Shown here piece by piece: positions 46,454 to 55,178 of a DNA stretch of 64,000 nt. Every line of letters starts with the position of its first letter. Position 1 is the stretch's first letter. Both the position numbers and the translations under genes were made by a program. The DNA is from Winogradskyella psychrotolerans (GTDB taxonomy: Bacteria; Bacteroidota; Bacteroidia; Flavobacteriales; Flavobacteriaceae): positions 1 through 64,000 of the forward strand of contig NZ_JAHKPS010000018.1 in the NCBI RefSeq assembly GCF_018860565.1. The letters run 5' to 3'. Under the pieces are notes generated by a model, which worked only from the letters and a program-made list of their open reading frames with translations, ran no database searches and was not told where the DNA came from.

Positions 46454-47782
46454 TTATTCATCATCTTCTTCTTTTTCATCGTCAAACAAATCATTTGAAG
46501 CTATAATTTTGTTAATTCTTAATCTAAAATCTGGAGCTCTACTATTATCTGAGTCAATAAAGGTTTCAGAATCTGGTCCTTTAGAGTACACATTGTCAAA
46601 AGCTCGACTTCCATACCAACTCTCTAAATCATCATTGTTAATGTGATCTTTTCTATAAATATTTCCTTTACAATTGTTGAAATATGAACGCGTGAATTGA
46701 ATCTTTTCTAAATTTTCATTGTTGATTTCTATTCTGTCATCTAAGATAACAGCTGGTTTAAATCCCGAAATCACACTTTTATGAATATTAAACGATACAT
46801 CCGGCCCAATATAAATTGCTTCTTGTACTAAGCCTACTTTAATATCTGATTTTAAATCATTACTTACATTAACTAACGTAAGGTTTTCAGCATTTACAAA
46901 GGTTTCCTTTTTAGAGGTGTCTGCTTTTTCTTTTATATCGTAAGAACTGATATACATACAACGTGAACCATCTGGACTAGAGATGTAAGGTGATCTTACC
47001 GCTAAAGCATTTTTTATAGTACTTTGTGTACCTTGGTTAAAGTTGTAATCGTTTTTATTAGATCTAAAAGAAACCGTTTTTGTTAGGTTTACTTCTCCAC
47101 CTAAAATGTTAAATGAATTGCCTTCGCAATAACTAACCATTACATTTTTAATATTAGTTTCTGATCCAACACCTGCAAGTGTTAATCCGCTAAAATTTCC
47201 AAAATCCTTTGTTTTTTTTCCAGCGTATTCAATTCTAGTATAGTTTAGCACACCAGAGTTGCTCTCTGTGTTATCGCCACCATAACTAATACTTTCGGTT
47301 GAAGAAGGATTTAAGCCATAATTAAGTGACGCTACTTTTCCAAAGGTGTTAATAGGAGCATCACCAAGAATAAAAATACCTCCCCAATCTCCTGGTTTTT
47401 TATCTGATCTGTTAGATGTAAATACAATTGGGTCTGTAGATTTTCCTTCGGCTATAAGTTTAGAACCATTGCTAATAATTAATGATCCTTTGGTTTTATA
47501 GTCACCAAGTATTACTGTACCAGGTTCTATAACTAAAGTTGTACTATCTGTAACAAAAACATCACCTAGCAAAAGATAGGTATTCCTTTTTGTTAATGTT
47601 GTGTTTTCCGAAATGTTGCCAGACAGTATTTGTGTAGGTTCTTCATAGTTGGCTTTATTAGGCTGAAAGTCTGTCCATGAATCTAGCCAATTGTTATAGC
47701 CAGTAATTCCTTTTTCCTGTTGGGCAAATAAATTACCTAACACTAAAAGAAAGACAAGTGTAGTAAAAGTAATTTTTTTCAT
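46454..47782 (-). CDS. secreted beta-helix-like protein of the surface operon
   Basis: The 442-residue product has a signal peptide (ending LFAQ near residue 21), then TLTKRNTYLLLGDVFVTDS and TLVIEPGTVILGDY, which begin a series of short beta strands typical of right-handed parallel beta-helix proteins (SKLIAEGKSTDPIVFTS, LNYTRIEYAGKKT, LTLAGVGSETNIKNV). The C terminus is strongly acidic (FDDEKEEDDE) and lacks a T9SS sorting domain. It is the first gene of the surface operon, 112 bases before the type B cargo gene. A surface or periplasmic scaffold role is a guess from position. Confidence 0.7.
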   Translation of the reverse strand: MKKITFTTLVFLLVLGNLFAQQEKGITGYNNWLDSWTDFQPNKANYEEPTQILSGNISENTTLTKRNTYLLLGDVFVTDSTTLVIEPGTVILGDYKTKGSLIISNGSKLIAEGKSTDPIVFTSNRSDKKPGDWGGIFILGDAPINTFGKVASLNYGLNPSSTESISYGGDNTESNSGVLNYTRIEYAGKKTKDFGNFSGLTLAGVGSETNIKNVMVSYCEGNSFNILGGEVNLTKTVSFRSNKNDYNFNQGTQSTIKNALAVRSPYISSPDGSRCMYISSYDIKEKADTSKKETFVNAENLTLVNVSNDLKSDIKVGLVQEAIYIGPDVSFNIHKSVISGFKPAVILDDRIEINNENLEKIQFTRSYFNNCKGNIYRKDHINNDDLESWYGSRAFDNVYSKGPDSETFIDSDNSRAPDFRLRINKIIASNDLFDDEKEEDDE

Positions 47783-47827
47783 AGTAGGTTAATTTTAAGT
47801 TTAGATTAAGGGCTTTTAAACTTTATA

Positions 47828-47884
47828 TCATCAAACATATAAACAATACCTATGAAACACAAATAATATCGATGAAATACATAA
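47828..47884. promoter_or_regulatory. repeated motif upstream of the surface operon
   Basis: Three related elements lie 46-102 bases upstream of the surface operon: ATCAAACAT (47830-47838), CTATGAAACACAAAT (from 47850) and CGATGAAATACATAA (from 47870). Their ATSAAA cores stand 20-22 bases apart, two helical turns, as direct-repeat operators often do. The same motif occurs again beyond the next gene. Confidence 0.35.
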
Positions 47885-47974
47885 TATTATACATATAACA
47901 ATATTTTTCTTACAAAAAACAACACTTTGTCGAATAAATTTATAGGTTTATAAGGAATGTGTCATAAAAACAGT

Positions 47975-48012
47975 AATAAAAAAACCTTGACAGATAATAC
48001 GGTCAAGGTTTT
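47975..48012 (-). terminator. rho-independent terminator of the 152-residue protein gene
   Basis: AAAACCTTGAC (47981-47991) and GTCAAGGTTTT (48002-48012) form a perfect 11-bp stem with a 10-base loop. On the minus strand the stem is followed by a T run (complement of 47978-47984). It lies 30 bases after the stop of the small secreted-protein gene and isolates the surface operon from it. Confidence 0.88.
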
Positions 48013-48041
48013 AAAACACATTAAATAAATAAAAAAACTAA

Positions 48042-48500
48042 TTAGTCCTTTTTAAAATCGTCATAGGTATGTAATGCTTTTAATGTAGATTCATAAAAAA
48101 GAATTGCCGCTATTAAATCCTTCGTGTCTGAATAGGGTAATATTTTTTTTTGAAATTCCATAGTACTATCAAAATAAGACGTAGAGGCTTCAATGTTTTC
48201 TTCTAATGCTCTTTTATTATCTTTTGTATCAGGAATACCTAATGTTTCCATTGTAACACCCGGTTTAGTTGCGAATGCAATGTTTGGAAGTATATTTACA
48301 ATAACTTCTATTCGTTCTATATAAAGAACAAGTAAATCTCCCTTTTTCATCTTTTTTAAGTCATCTCGACTGTGGTATTTGGAGATATTTACTTTACCAC
48401 TAATAATACTCTGAGATTCCTCTTTTTTTTGAGCAAAACCAAAGGTAATCATTAGAAAAAAAATCGCACAAAATAAAGTAGATTTGGTATTCATATTCAC
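48042..48500 (-). CDS. small secreted protein, family not recognised
   Basis: This 152-residue protein has a signal peptide (first 23 residues, ending GFAQ). The mature part is mixed: a strand-rich start (IISGKVNISKYHSRDDLKKM, VLYIERIEVIVNILPN), a loop with GVTMETLGIPDTKDN, and helices towards the end. No cysteines, sorting domain or enzyme motif are seen. It lies between two stretches that carry the same repeated motif, so it may share regulation with the surface operon. I cannot give it a function. Confidence 0.6.
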   Translation of the reverse strand: MNMNTKSTLFCAIFFLMITFGFAQKKEESQSIISGKVNISKYHSRDDLKKMKKGDLLVLYIERIEVIVNILPNIAFATKPGVTMETLGIPDTKDNKRALEENIEASTSYFDSTMEFQKKILPYSDTKDLIAAILFYESTLKALHTYDDFKKD

Positions 48501-48973
48501 GCTTTTAAATTAATCTTAGTGCAACAAATCTATGCAATTAATTAAAAAAAGCAACTATATTTCTATGTTTTTTACAAAATTTCATATCGATTAAATAGCT
48601 ATTTTTATAGTTAAACTGCTTAATTACTTGACAAAACGCACATAATACCGACAAAATACATTGTTGTTTTTTAACGAGATAATTGCCTAAAAATGAATGA
48701 TTTTCAGGCCCAAAATGAAATATAATTTAAAAATCGCATTTTTTTTAGGCTTAAAAAGCTAATATTTTGATATCGATAAAATGCATCAAAACATTTTCTT
48801 AAGCAGAAAAATACTGTAACAATTACCTTCTTTTATCGAATTGTAATTCTTAGTATTTCATCGGAAATATTTGTCGGCATTTTCGGTTCGTCGTATAAAT
48901 AATACATTGATAAGATTTTTAACGATTTACCAACTAAAAGCTTCAATTTTAGGTAATCTTAACTCATTATCTT
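48501..48973. other. 473-base intergenic region with motif copies and a hairpin
   Basis: This divergent region holds an imperfect 10-bp hairpin GCCTAAAAAT/ATTTTCAGGC at 48685-48709 and the repeated elements reported separately. AT-rich tracts and several TCG-containing short repeats (48836-48893) are also present. No reading frame above 20 codons with a protein-like look is seen, and I recognise no RNA gene. Confidence 0.5.
48629..48665. promoter_or_regulatory. paired direct repeat, candidate operator
   Basis: TTGACAAAACGCACATAA (from 48628) and CCGACAAAATACATTG (from 48648) share GACAAAAYRCAY and are spaced exactly 20 bases apart. A third related copy, TCGATAAAATGCATCA, lies at 48773-48788. 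They match the elements upstream of the surface operon. A dimeric regulator binding direct repeats at two-turn spacing would fit, but the protein is unknown. Confidence 0.4.
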
Positions 48974-49570
48974 ATGAAAAATCGAATGTTCTTATATTGC
49001 TTTATCTGCTTTTTTAGCGCTAATTGCATTATTTCAGCTCAAGATTCTAATAATCAACTACCATTATATGATTATACAGACCTTAATTTTAAGAATGTAG
49101 ATACTATTCCTGATTATGAATCTAAAACGAATAAACTTAAAGTCTCAGGTATTATTTATAAAAATGATGGAGTAACACCTGCAAAAGATGTTATTCTTTA
49201 TGTAGAGCAACCAGACGAAAATGGTGATTTTGATTTAAGAGAAACTAAAGAAAAACGTTATGTTAACCATAGGGGATGGATAAAAACGGATGCAGATGGT
49301 CGTTATACATTTTATACGTTTGTTCCAGGAAACGATAGAAGATTTAATCAAATGCAACAATTATTTCCAATTGTAAAAGAACCATCTAAAGATGCTTATG
49401 TGGTAGAGACCTTTCTTTTTGATGAAGATCCGATGCTAACAAAAATGTGTAGAAAACGTATGGCAAAAAAAGGAGATTTATCTAGAATTTTAAAATTAAA
49501 AAAAGAAAATGGTATTTTAGTTGCTCAGCGTAATATCATTTTAAAATCAGACACAGAAGCTACAAAATAG
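48974..49570 (+). CDS. secreted intradiol-dioxygenase-fold protein, metal ligands lost
   Basis: This 198-residue protein has a signal peptide (ending about residue 22, IISAQ) and a fold of the intradiol ring-cleavage dioxygenase type. HRGWIKTDADGRYTFYTFVPG and VKEPSKDAYVVETFLFDEDP follow the family core. In active members the segment before VKEP is HIHF, which supplies two iron-binding histidines. Here the equivalent positions are Gln129 and Phe131. The tyrosine of the usual PYP segment is also missing. It is therefore probably a non-catalytic secreted or envelope protein with a transthyretin-like fold. It has its own terminator. Confidence 0.75.
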   Translation: MKNRMFLYCFICFFSANCIISAQDSNNQLPLYDYTDLNFKNVDTIPDYESKTNKLKVSGIIYKNDGVTPAKDVILYVEQPDENGDFDLRETKEKRYVNHRGWIKTDADGRYTFYTFVPGNDRRFNQMQQLFPIVKEPSKDAYVVETFLFDEDPMLTKMCRKRMAKKGDLSRILKLKKENGILVAQRNIILKSDTEATK

Positions 49571-49594
49571 TAATCTTAACATAATAGCTTATTT

Positions 49595-49629
49595 AAGCGT
49601 TCTAAATAACATATTTAGGACGCTTTTTT
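49595..49629 (+). terminator. rho-independent terminator
   Basis: AAGCGTTCTAAAT (49595-49607) and ATTTAGGACGCTT (49613-49625) form a 13-bp stem with one G-U pair, followed by a T run to 49629. It follows the intradiol-fold gene by 24 bases. Confidence 0.92.
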
Positions 49630-49771
49630 GTGTTCTATCTTTTATCGTATTTAAAGGCAATCAAAACATTTAGATCTCTAGTCTATAATTTTATATCTCT
49701 TTAAGAAGATTGCATACCTTCATCTTTCTTTATAGTTTTAAACCTTAATGATATTTAAATAAACAGATCTA

Positions 49772-51514
49772 ATGAGTAAACAAACCTTTCATTTAGGGCT
49801 TTCTTTAGCAGGCGCAGTATCTGCAGGTGCTTATACTGCTGGTTTTGTAGATTACCTCTTGGAGGCTCTTTCGGAATGGGAATTAGCAAAGCAGGCACAA
49901 AAAAATAATCCAAATAGTAACATTCCTAACCATAATGTGGTTATTGATGCTATTGGAGGTGCTTCGGCAGGTGGAATGGTTGGAATGATAGCAACTTTAG
50001 CATTATATGCAGGCAATTGGAAACCTGTAAAAAAAGTGTCCAACAAAAAAACAGGTAATATCCTTTATGATAGTTGGGTGTTTTTAGATGATGATTTAGA
50101 TCTTTATAATGAAAAGGGGAGTGGTAAAGCTACTTTTGAAAAAATGTTGGACACTTCTGATATTAACCCAGAAACTGGCACACCATCACTCTTAAACTCT
50201 AGTCCTATAGATAATATTGCAGAACGTGTTTTTAACGAATTGCCCACTGACGCTAGTTTAAAAAACTTACCAGAATTTATTGCTAAAGATTTAAGGTTAC
50301 TAATTACACTAACAAGTCTTAGACCTCTGGATTATAAAGTAAAATTAAGTAGAATTAAATCTAAATTTTTAGACGAAACGCCTTCTCACCGTGTTAGCAG
50401 TCATGATGTTTTAGCGCATTTTAAACTGAATTATGATGCAGAAAAAGATAAAAACCATTATTTACCTTTTCATCCACATTCATTAGAGTCAAGAGATTTT
50501 TTAAAAAAAATAACAAAAGCAACTGGTGCATTTCCTATTGGTTTAAAACCACGTTATTTTGATAATGAATTTGCTACAGCATATTTAAATAACAGTTTAA
50601 AAGTTAGAAAATCCTTAATCGATGATAATTTGGACGTTCTAATAGATGAAGAAACGTCATCAAATTTTCAATTTACAGCTATTGATGGAGGTACAATAAA
50701 TAACGAACCTTTTGATGAAGTTTTACGTCATCTTATTAAAAAACATGGAGAACCTAATATAGACAACCCTAAATTTGGAACAGTTTTAATTGATCCATTC
50801 CCTAGTTTTTTCGATTCCAAAAAAACAGATACAGTCAATTATAAAATCTCAAGTGTTTTAGGAATATTAGGAGCTTTAGTGCCAACTATTCTTAACCAAG
50901 CACGTTATAAACAGACAGATACTTATGGTGTGGGCTTGTTTAAGTTGATGTCATTTCCTAGAAAGTTAAAACCAGGAAAAATGGAAATTAGAGAACATCC
51001 TCCATTAGCTACAGGCGCTTTAGAAGGTTTTGGTGGATTTTTAGATATTAAATTTAGACAACATGATTTTTTTCTCGGTAGAGATAATGCGCGTAATTTC
51101 CTAAGAGGAATTCTTTTTTTAGAATGCGATAAAAACAATCCTAACAATTTGTTCTATGGCGTTAGTGATACTGCAATTGAAGAATTTAGAAAGAAAGTGA
51201 AACAAAAAGATGGGAGCGAAAAAATTTATATGCCTATTATTCCTGATGTGAGTAAAATTAAAGGCGATACTAACCCAACAAGCTATGAGGTTGAAGACTT
51301 TCCTCAATTTAATGCCAAAGCCTTTAAAGCTTTAGAAAAACCAATTAAAAACAGAGTTAAAGCCATTTTAAAAGCCGAATTAAAAGGACGTATTAAACGT
51401 TGGTGGTTGCGTCCAATTGTAAGTGTTTTTAGAGGTGTTATTGCTGGTAAAATTACGAAATGGATTATAGAACAAGTGGAAACTGATTTTAAAAACGGAA
51501 AAATGTATAATTAG
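49772..51514 (+). CDS. patatin-like phospholipase
   Basis: This 580-residue protein carries the patatin fold. The N terminus has the oxyanion segment LGLSLAGAVSAGAYTAG. The nucleophile is Ser65 in GGASAGGM (GxSxG), and the partner is Asp305 in the DGG of FTAIDGGTINNEPFD. The remaining 270 residues are a family-specific extension, with YKISSVLGILGALVPTI and a helical, basic C terminus. No signal peptide is seen, so it probably acts from the cytosol on membrane lipids. The exact lipid is unknown. It stands alone between a terminator and the DUF6090 gene. Confidence 0.88.
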   Translation: MSKQTFHLGLSLAGAVSAGAYTAGFVDYLLEALSEWELAKQAQKNNPNSNIPNHNVVIDAIGGASAGGMVGMIATLALYAGNWKPVKKVSNKKTGNILYDSWVFLDDDLDLYNEKGSGKATFEKMLDTSDINPETGTPSLLNSSPIDNIAERVFNELPTDASLKNLPEFIAKDLRLLITLTSLRPLDYKVKLSRIKSKFLDETPSHRVSSHDVLAHFKLNYDAEKDKNHYLPFHPHSLESRDFLKKITKATGAFPIGLKPRYFDNEFATAYLNNSLKVRKSLIDDNLDVLIDEETSSNFQFTAIDGGTINNEPFDEVLRHLIKKHGEPNIDNPKFGTVLIDPFPSFFDSKKTDTVNYKISSVLGILGALVPTILNQARYKQTDTYGVGLFKLMSFPRKLKPGKMEIREHPPLATGALEGFGGFLDIKFRQHDFFLGRDNARNFLRGILFLECDKNNPNNLFYGVSDTAIEEFRKKVKQKDGSEKIYMPIIPDVSKIKGDTNPTSYEVEDFPQFNAKAFKALEKPIKNRVKAILKAELKGRIKRWWLRPIVSVFRGVIAGKITKWIIEQVETDFKNGKMYN

Positions 51515-51574
51515 TGATAAACTTTGTCAATTAATAATTATTTTTTTTAGATATTAAAACTATATATTCATGAT

Positions 51575-52285
51575 ATGAAACTCTTCAACAAACAACGCTT
51601 CCAATTTATAGAACGTAAACGCTTAAAGTCATACTTAACTTACGCTTTTGGTGAAATTATTTTAGTGGTTGTAGGTATTTTAATTGCAGTAAGTATTAAT
51701 AGCTATTTCAATAAAAAAAATCTAGATGACTCTAATCAAGAATTAAAATCTCAAGTCATTGTTCAGCTAGAAAAAGATATAAAACACATAGAAGAATTTG
51801 AACAAAAATTAAACACACTTAATCAAGCTTATTTAAAAGTATTAGATAGACCACATGATGCTTCAAAGCTTAATTCTGGTAGTGTTGTTGCTACTTTACT
51901 GTTAAATATCAAAGTATTATCACTTGGTAATTCTGCTACAAACCTGATTGACAATGCGCAACTTAACAATAGTAAAGATGCCAAGAATATGCTTAATCTT
52001 AGTAGCTCTTATAAGCTGTATTTAAAGAGTATAGATGATACTGAAGCTATTATATTTAAAGCTATATCAGACAATTTAAAAGCTATAGAACACAGTGAAG
52101 ATTGGTATGTTGAATTTATCACGGATTTTAATTGTACTCCTGAGTGCTTTACGTTTTTAACAACAAGCAAAGAACACAAAGCTCGTATGGCATCTCTACG
52201 TTTTTTATATGTTAATGTTTATAATAACATTCTTAATAATTTTAAAACGGACTTAAAGAGGTATTTAAAAACACTGAAAAGTTAA
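51575..52285 (+). CDS. DUF6090 family single-pass membrane protein
   Basis: The 236-residue product has the DUF6090 signature near the N terminus: a basic start, then YLTYAFGEIILVVVGILIAV within one membrane helix (about residues 21-42). The remaining 190 residues are helical and charged and include a cysteine pair (NCTPEC) near residue 190. These proteins are abundant in Flavobacteriia, often in several copies per genome, and have no known role. It follows the patatin gene by 60 bases and could be cotranscribed with it. Confidence 0.85.
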   Translation: MKLFNKQRFQFIERKRLKSYLTYAFGEIILVVVGILIAVSINSYFNKKNLDDSNQELKSQVIVQLEKDIKHIEEFEQKLNTLNQAYLKVLDRPHDASKLNSGSVVATLLLNIKVLSLGNSATNLIDNAQLNNSKDAKNMLNLSSSYKLYLKSIDDTEAIIFKAISDNLKAIEHSEDWYVEFITDFNCTPECFTFLTTSKEHKARMASLRFLYVNVYNNILNNFKTDLKRYLKTLKS

Positions 52286-52331
52286 GTTTTTAGATCGTTC
52301 TTATTTATGCCATTCCCAAGAACAGTATTCT

Positions 52332-52339
52332 TACCTTTG
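52332..52339 (+). promoter_or_regulatory. Bacteroidota-type -7 box of the first DEAD-box gene
   Basis: TACCTTTG matches TAnnTTTG exactly and ends 16 bases before the ATG of the helicase. The short leader is typical of Flavobacteriaceae. The -33 box is not clear. Confidence 0.65.
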
Positions 52340-52355
52340 TCAAAATTATTTTTTT

Positions 52356-53699
52356 ATGTCAAAGTATTTTTCCGATTTAGGAATTAATGAACAGCTACAA
52401 AAAGGACTAGCTGATTTACACATTTCTAATCCTACAGATATTCAAAACAAAACCATCCCTGTTATATTACAGAAAGTGGATGATGTAGTAGCTTTAGCTA
52501 AAACAGGAACAGGAAAAACAGCCGCCTTTGGCTTGCCATTATTACAGTTAATTGATGTAAAAAAAAACGAAATACAAGCTGTTATCTTAGCACCAACTCG
52601 AGAACTTGGTCAACAAATTAGCGCCAATTTAAATGCATTTGCTAAACACATTCCTGAGATGTCTATTGCCACAGTTTGTGGTGGTATTCCTATTAAACCT
52701 CAAATAGAACGTTTACAAAGTACCACACATATTGTTGTAGCAACACCTGGTCGTTTGGCCGATTTGGTAAAACGAAACGCTGTTGATATTTCAAAGATTT
52801 TATACTTTGTTTTGGATGAAGCAGATGAAATGGTTAGTGCTTTAAAAGAGGGATTAGACGCTATTATTAAAGAAGTTCCTAAAAAGAGACGTACATTATT
52901 ATTTACTGCTACTATGCCAGGAACCATAAAACAATTGGTTAAAAATTACATGTCAAAACATGTCGTGCATATTGAAGCAGATATGGTAACTGTTGGACAT
53001 CAAGGTATAGATCATCAGTTTGTGGTGGTTGAACCTATTGAAAAATTAGATGTTCTTCTTCATTTTTTAAATTCTAAAGCAGGTCAACGCGGTATTATTT
53101 TCTGTAAAACCAAAGCTGCGGTTAATAAACTCGCTAAGAATTTAGCAATTAATAAATTTTCGTCTGGTGCTATTCACGGTAGTTTAACCCAAGGTATTCG
53201 CGATCGCATTATGGGACAATTTAGAGAAGCTCATATCGATATTTTAGTGGCAACAGATTTGGCTGCACGTGGTTTAGATATTAAAGACGTGGCTTATGTA
53301 ATAAATTATCATTTACCAGATACTTACGATGCTTACGTTCATAGATCAGGACGAACAGCAAGAGCAGGAGCAAAGGGCTTAGCTTTAACTATTCTACAGC
53401 AAGAAGAAGTCATTGATATTGCCGATTTTGAAAATGAATTAGGTATTCATTTTTCTGAATTAAAAAAAGCGAATACACAAAGTATTGAAGAAACTAAAGC
53501 GGTGTTATGGGCCAGAAAGATATTTAAGACCAAACCAAACAGAGCTATTTCTGAAACGCTAAGAAAAGACGTTCGTACTATTTTTCATCATTTAACCAAA
53601 GAAGAGTTAATAGAGAAAGTATTAGCTCACCAATTAGCAGAAACAACTTTAGCTGCCACAAAACCCGAGGCTAATAAAAAGAAAAAAAAGAAGCACTAA
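52356..53699 (+). CDS. DEAD-box RNA helicase, RhlE-like
   Basis: This 447-residue ATP-dependent RNA helicase has all the core motifs in order: a Q motif (FSDLGINEQLQKGL), motif I AKTGTGKT, Ia APTRELGQQ, Ib TPGRLAD, II DEAD, III TAT, IV IIFCKTKAAV, V TDLAARGLDI and VI HRSGRTARAG. The C-terminal tail is basic (KKKKKKH) and probably binds RNA. It acts in the cytosol in RNA unwinding, cold adaptation or ribosome assembly; the exact target is not visible. It has its own promoter and ends 15 bases before the convergent esterase gene. Confidence 0.93.
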   Translation: MSKYFSDLGINEQLQKGLADLHISNPTDIQNKTIPVILQKVDDVVALAKTGTGKTAAFGLPLLQLIDVKKNEIQAVILAPTRELGQQISANLNAFAKHIPEMSIATVCGGIPIKPQIERLQSTTHIVVATPGRLADLVKRNAVDISKILYFVLDEADEMVSALKEGLDAIIKEVPKKRRTLLFTATMPGTIKQLVKNYMSKHVVHIEADMVTVGHQGIDHQFVVVEPIEKLDVLLHFLNSKAGQRGIIFCKTKAAVNKLAKNLAINKFSSGAIHGSLTQGIRDRIMGQFREAHIDILVATDLAARGLDIKDVAYVINYHLPDTYDAYVHRSGRTARAGAKGLALTILQQEEVIDIADFENELGIHFSELKKANTQSIEETKAVLWARKIFKTKPNRAISETLRKDVRTIFHHLTKEELIEKVLAHQLAETTLAATKPEANKKKKKKH

Positions 53700-53714
53700 C
53701 TTCAGAAAGCGTTA

Positions 53715-54461
53715 TTAATTATTAATCACTGGTTCTAGAGTTTCCCAAACGGTATTAGCCACTATTTTATGACCTTCAATAGTAGGATGAATGCCATCAG
53801 CTTGATTTAACTTAGCAATGCCACCTACATCCTTCAGTATAAAAGGAATAAACTTTAAATCATTCTTAGATGCCAAATCTGCAAAGATTTGTCTAAATTC
53901 TGTAGTATAATCCTGTCCCATATTGGGTGGTAATTCCATCCCTGCAAGGATGATAGTTGTTTCTGCATTTTTTTCTTTTACAGCATCTATAATAGATTGA
54001 AGATTGGCACGTGTTTCAGAAAGTGCGACACCTCGCAAGCCGTCGTTAGCCCCTAATTCTAATAGGAAAATATCAATGTTTTGATTTAAAATCCAGTTGA
54101 TACGACTTTTTCCACCAGCAGTAGTTTCTCCACTTACTCCCGAATTAACAACGGTATAATTCAAGTCTAAAGCATCTATTTTTTGTTGTAAGATGGCAGG
54201 ATAAGCATCATTAATATCGTCTAATCCATAACCTGCAGTAATACTATCTCCAAAACAGAGAATGGTTTTAGATTTGGTTTCACTAATCACAGTATCTTCT
54301 GTTTTTGATAGAGGTTGCGTTTCCGTTTTATCTTTTGTAGCGGTATTATTACCACAACCAAGGAATAGCACACTTACCATAAAATAACAAAATTTTATGA
54401 GTTTAGAGCCGTTTAGGATTGGTGAAATTAAATACAAATGATTATTTTGAGCCTTCGACAT
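53715..54461 (-). CDS. SGNH/GDSL arylesterase-like lipoprotein (TesA type)
   Basis: This 248-residue protein is an SGNH hydrolase related to E. coli TesA (thioesterase I / lysophospholipase L1). Blocks I, III and V are ILCFGDSITAGYGL (Ser in GDS), LELGANDGLRG and DGIHPTIEGH (Asp/His). The segment FMVSVLFLGCGNN at about residues 27-39 looks like a lipoprotein signal with an approximate lipobox, so the protein may be envelope-anchored with Cys36 as the lipidated residue. The listed ATG at 54461 is 27 bases from the divergent ABC gene start; an internal start at the methionine near residue 28 is possible. Divergence from a ybbA/ybbP pair copies the E. coli order. Confidence 0.87.
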   Translation of the reverse strand: MSKAQNNHLYLISPILNGSKLIKFCYFMVSVLFLGCGNNTATKDKTETQPLSKTEDTVISETKSKTILCFGDSITAGYGLDDINDAYPAILQQKIDALDLNYTVVNSGVSGETTAGGKSRINWILNQNIDIFLLELGANDGLRGVALSETRANLQSIIDAVKEKNAETTIILAGMELPPNMGQDYTTEFRQIFADLASKNDLKFIPFILKDVGGIAKLNQADGIHPTIEGHKIVANTVWETLEPVINN

Positions 54462-54488
54462 AAGTGTCCTAAAAATTTAAAAGTTAAT

Positions 54489-55178
54489 ATGCCAAAGATA
54501 TTAAAGATTACTGGTCTAGGAAAGACATATTCTAGTGGTAACAAACAATTAACGGTCTTAAATAACATTTCTTTCGATGTTGAAAAAGGACAAACCTTCT
54601 CAATTATTGGCCCTTCAGGAAGTGGAAAAACAACCTTACTAGGTCTATGTGCTGGACTGGATGACCCCAATGCTGGAACTGTAGAGTTATGTGGACATGA
54701 TTTAAGTCAATTAAATGAAGACGAACGCGCGCAATTGCGAAATAAAGAAGTAGGCTTTATATTTCAAAATTTTCAGTTGTTACCAACACTTACAGCACTT
54801 GAAAATGTAAGCGTACCTTTAGAATTACAAGGAGATAAAGATGCGGTAAAAAAAAGTAAGTCATTATTAGAAAAAGTAGGATTAGCAAATCGTTTTCATC
54901 ATTATCCATCACAGCTTTCGGGAGGCGAACAACAACGAGTGGCTTTAGCAAGAGCTTTTGCAAACTCTCCTTCCATTTTGTTTGCAGATGAACCAACAGG
55001 AAATTTAGACGAAGAAACAGGAGAAAAGGTTATAAAATTGTTGTTTGATTTGAATAAAGAAGCAGGAACGACTTTAGTAATTATTTCTCACGATTTAGAA
55101 TTAGCAAATCGTACACAACAAATTCTACGATTAAAAGGTGGACAAATACTAACAAATCAAGCAACGACAACACTTTGA
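54489..55178 (+). CDS. YbbA-like ABC transporter ATP-binding protein
   Basis: This 229-residue ATPase belongs to the LolD/YbbA/MacB-type group. It has the Walker A loop GPSGSGKTT, a Q loop (FIFQNFQLLPTL), the signature LSGGEQQR, the Walker B LFADEPTGNLDEE and the H loop ISHD. I chose the ATG at 54489 (MPKILKITGLG) because an upstream frame start at 54438 would run into the divergent esterase gene and adds a tail not seen in the family. Its stop overlaps the permease start (TTGA), so the two are coupled. In E. coli YbbA/YbbP with TesA forms a conserved unit of unknown substrate. Confidence 0.92.
   Translation: MPKILKITGLGKTYSSGNKQLTVLNNISFDVEKGQTFSIIGPSGSGKTTLLGLCAGLDDPNAGTVELCGHDLSQLNEDERAQLRNKEVGFIFQNFQLLPTLTALENVSVPLELQGDKDAVKKSKSLLEKVGLANRFHHYPSQLSGGEQQRVALARAFANSPSILFADEPTGNLDEETGEKVIKLLFDLNKEAGTTLVIISHDLELANRTQQILRLKGGQILTNQATTTL

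Noticed and set aside
48685..48709. Imperfect hairpin as a small RNA or terminator
   Set aside because: The stem is AT-rich with a mismatch, there is no promoter box or T run, and no gene ends nearby.
54438..54488. Extended N terminus of the YbbA-like ATPase
   Set aside because: The upstream frame start would overlap the divergent esterase start and adds a basic tail absent from the family; the ATG at 54489 gives the normal N terminus.
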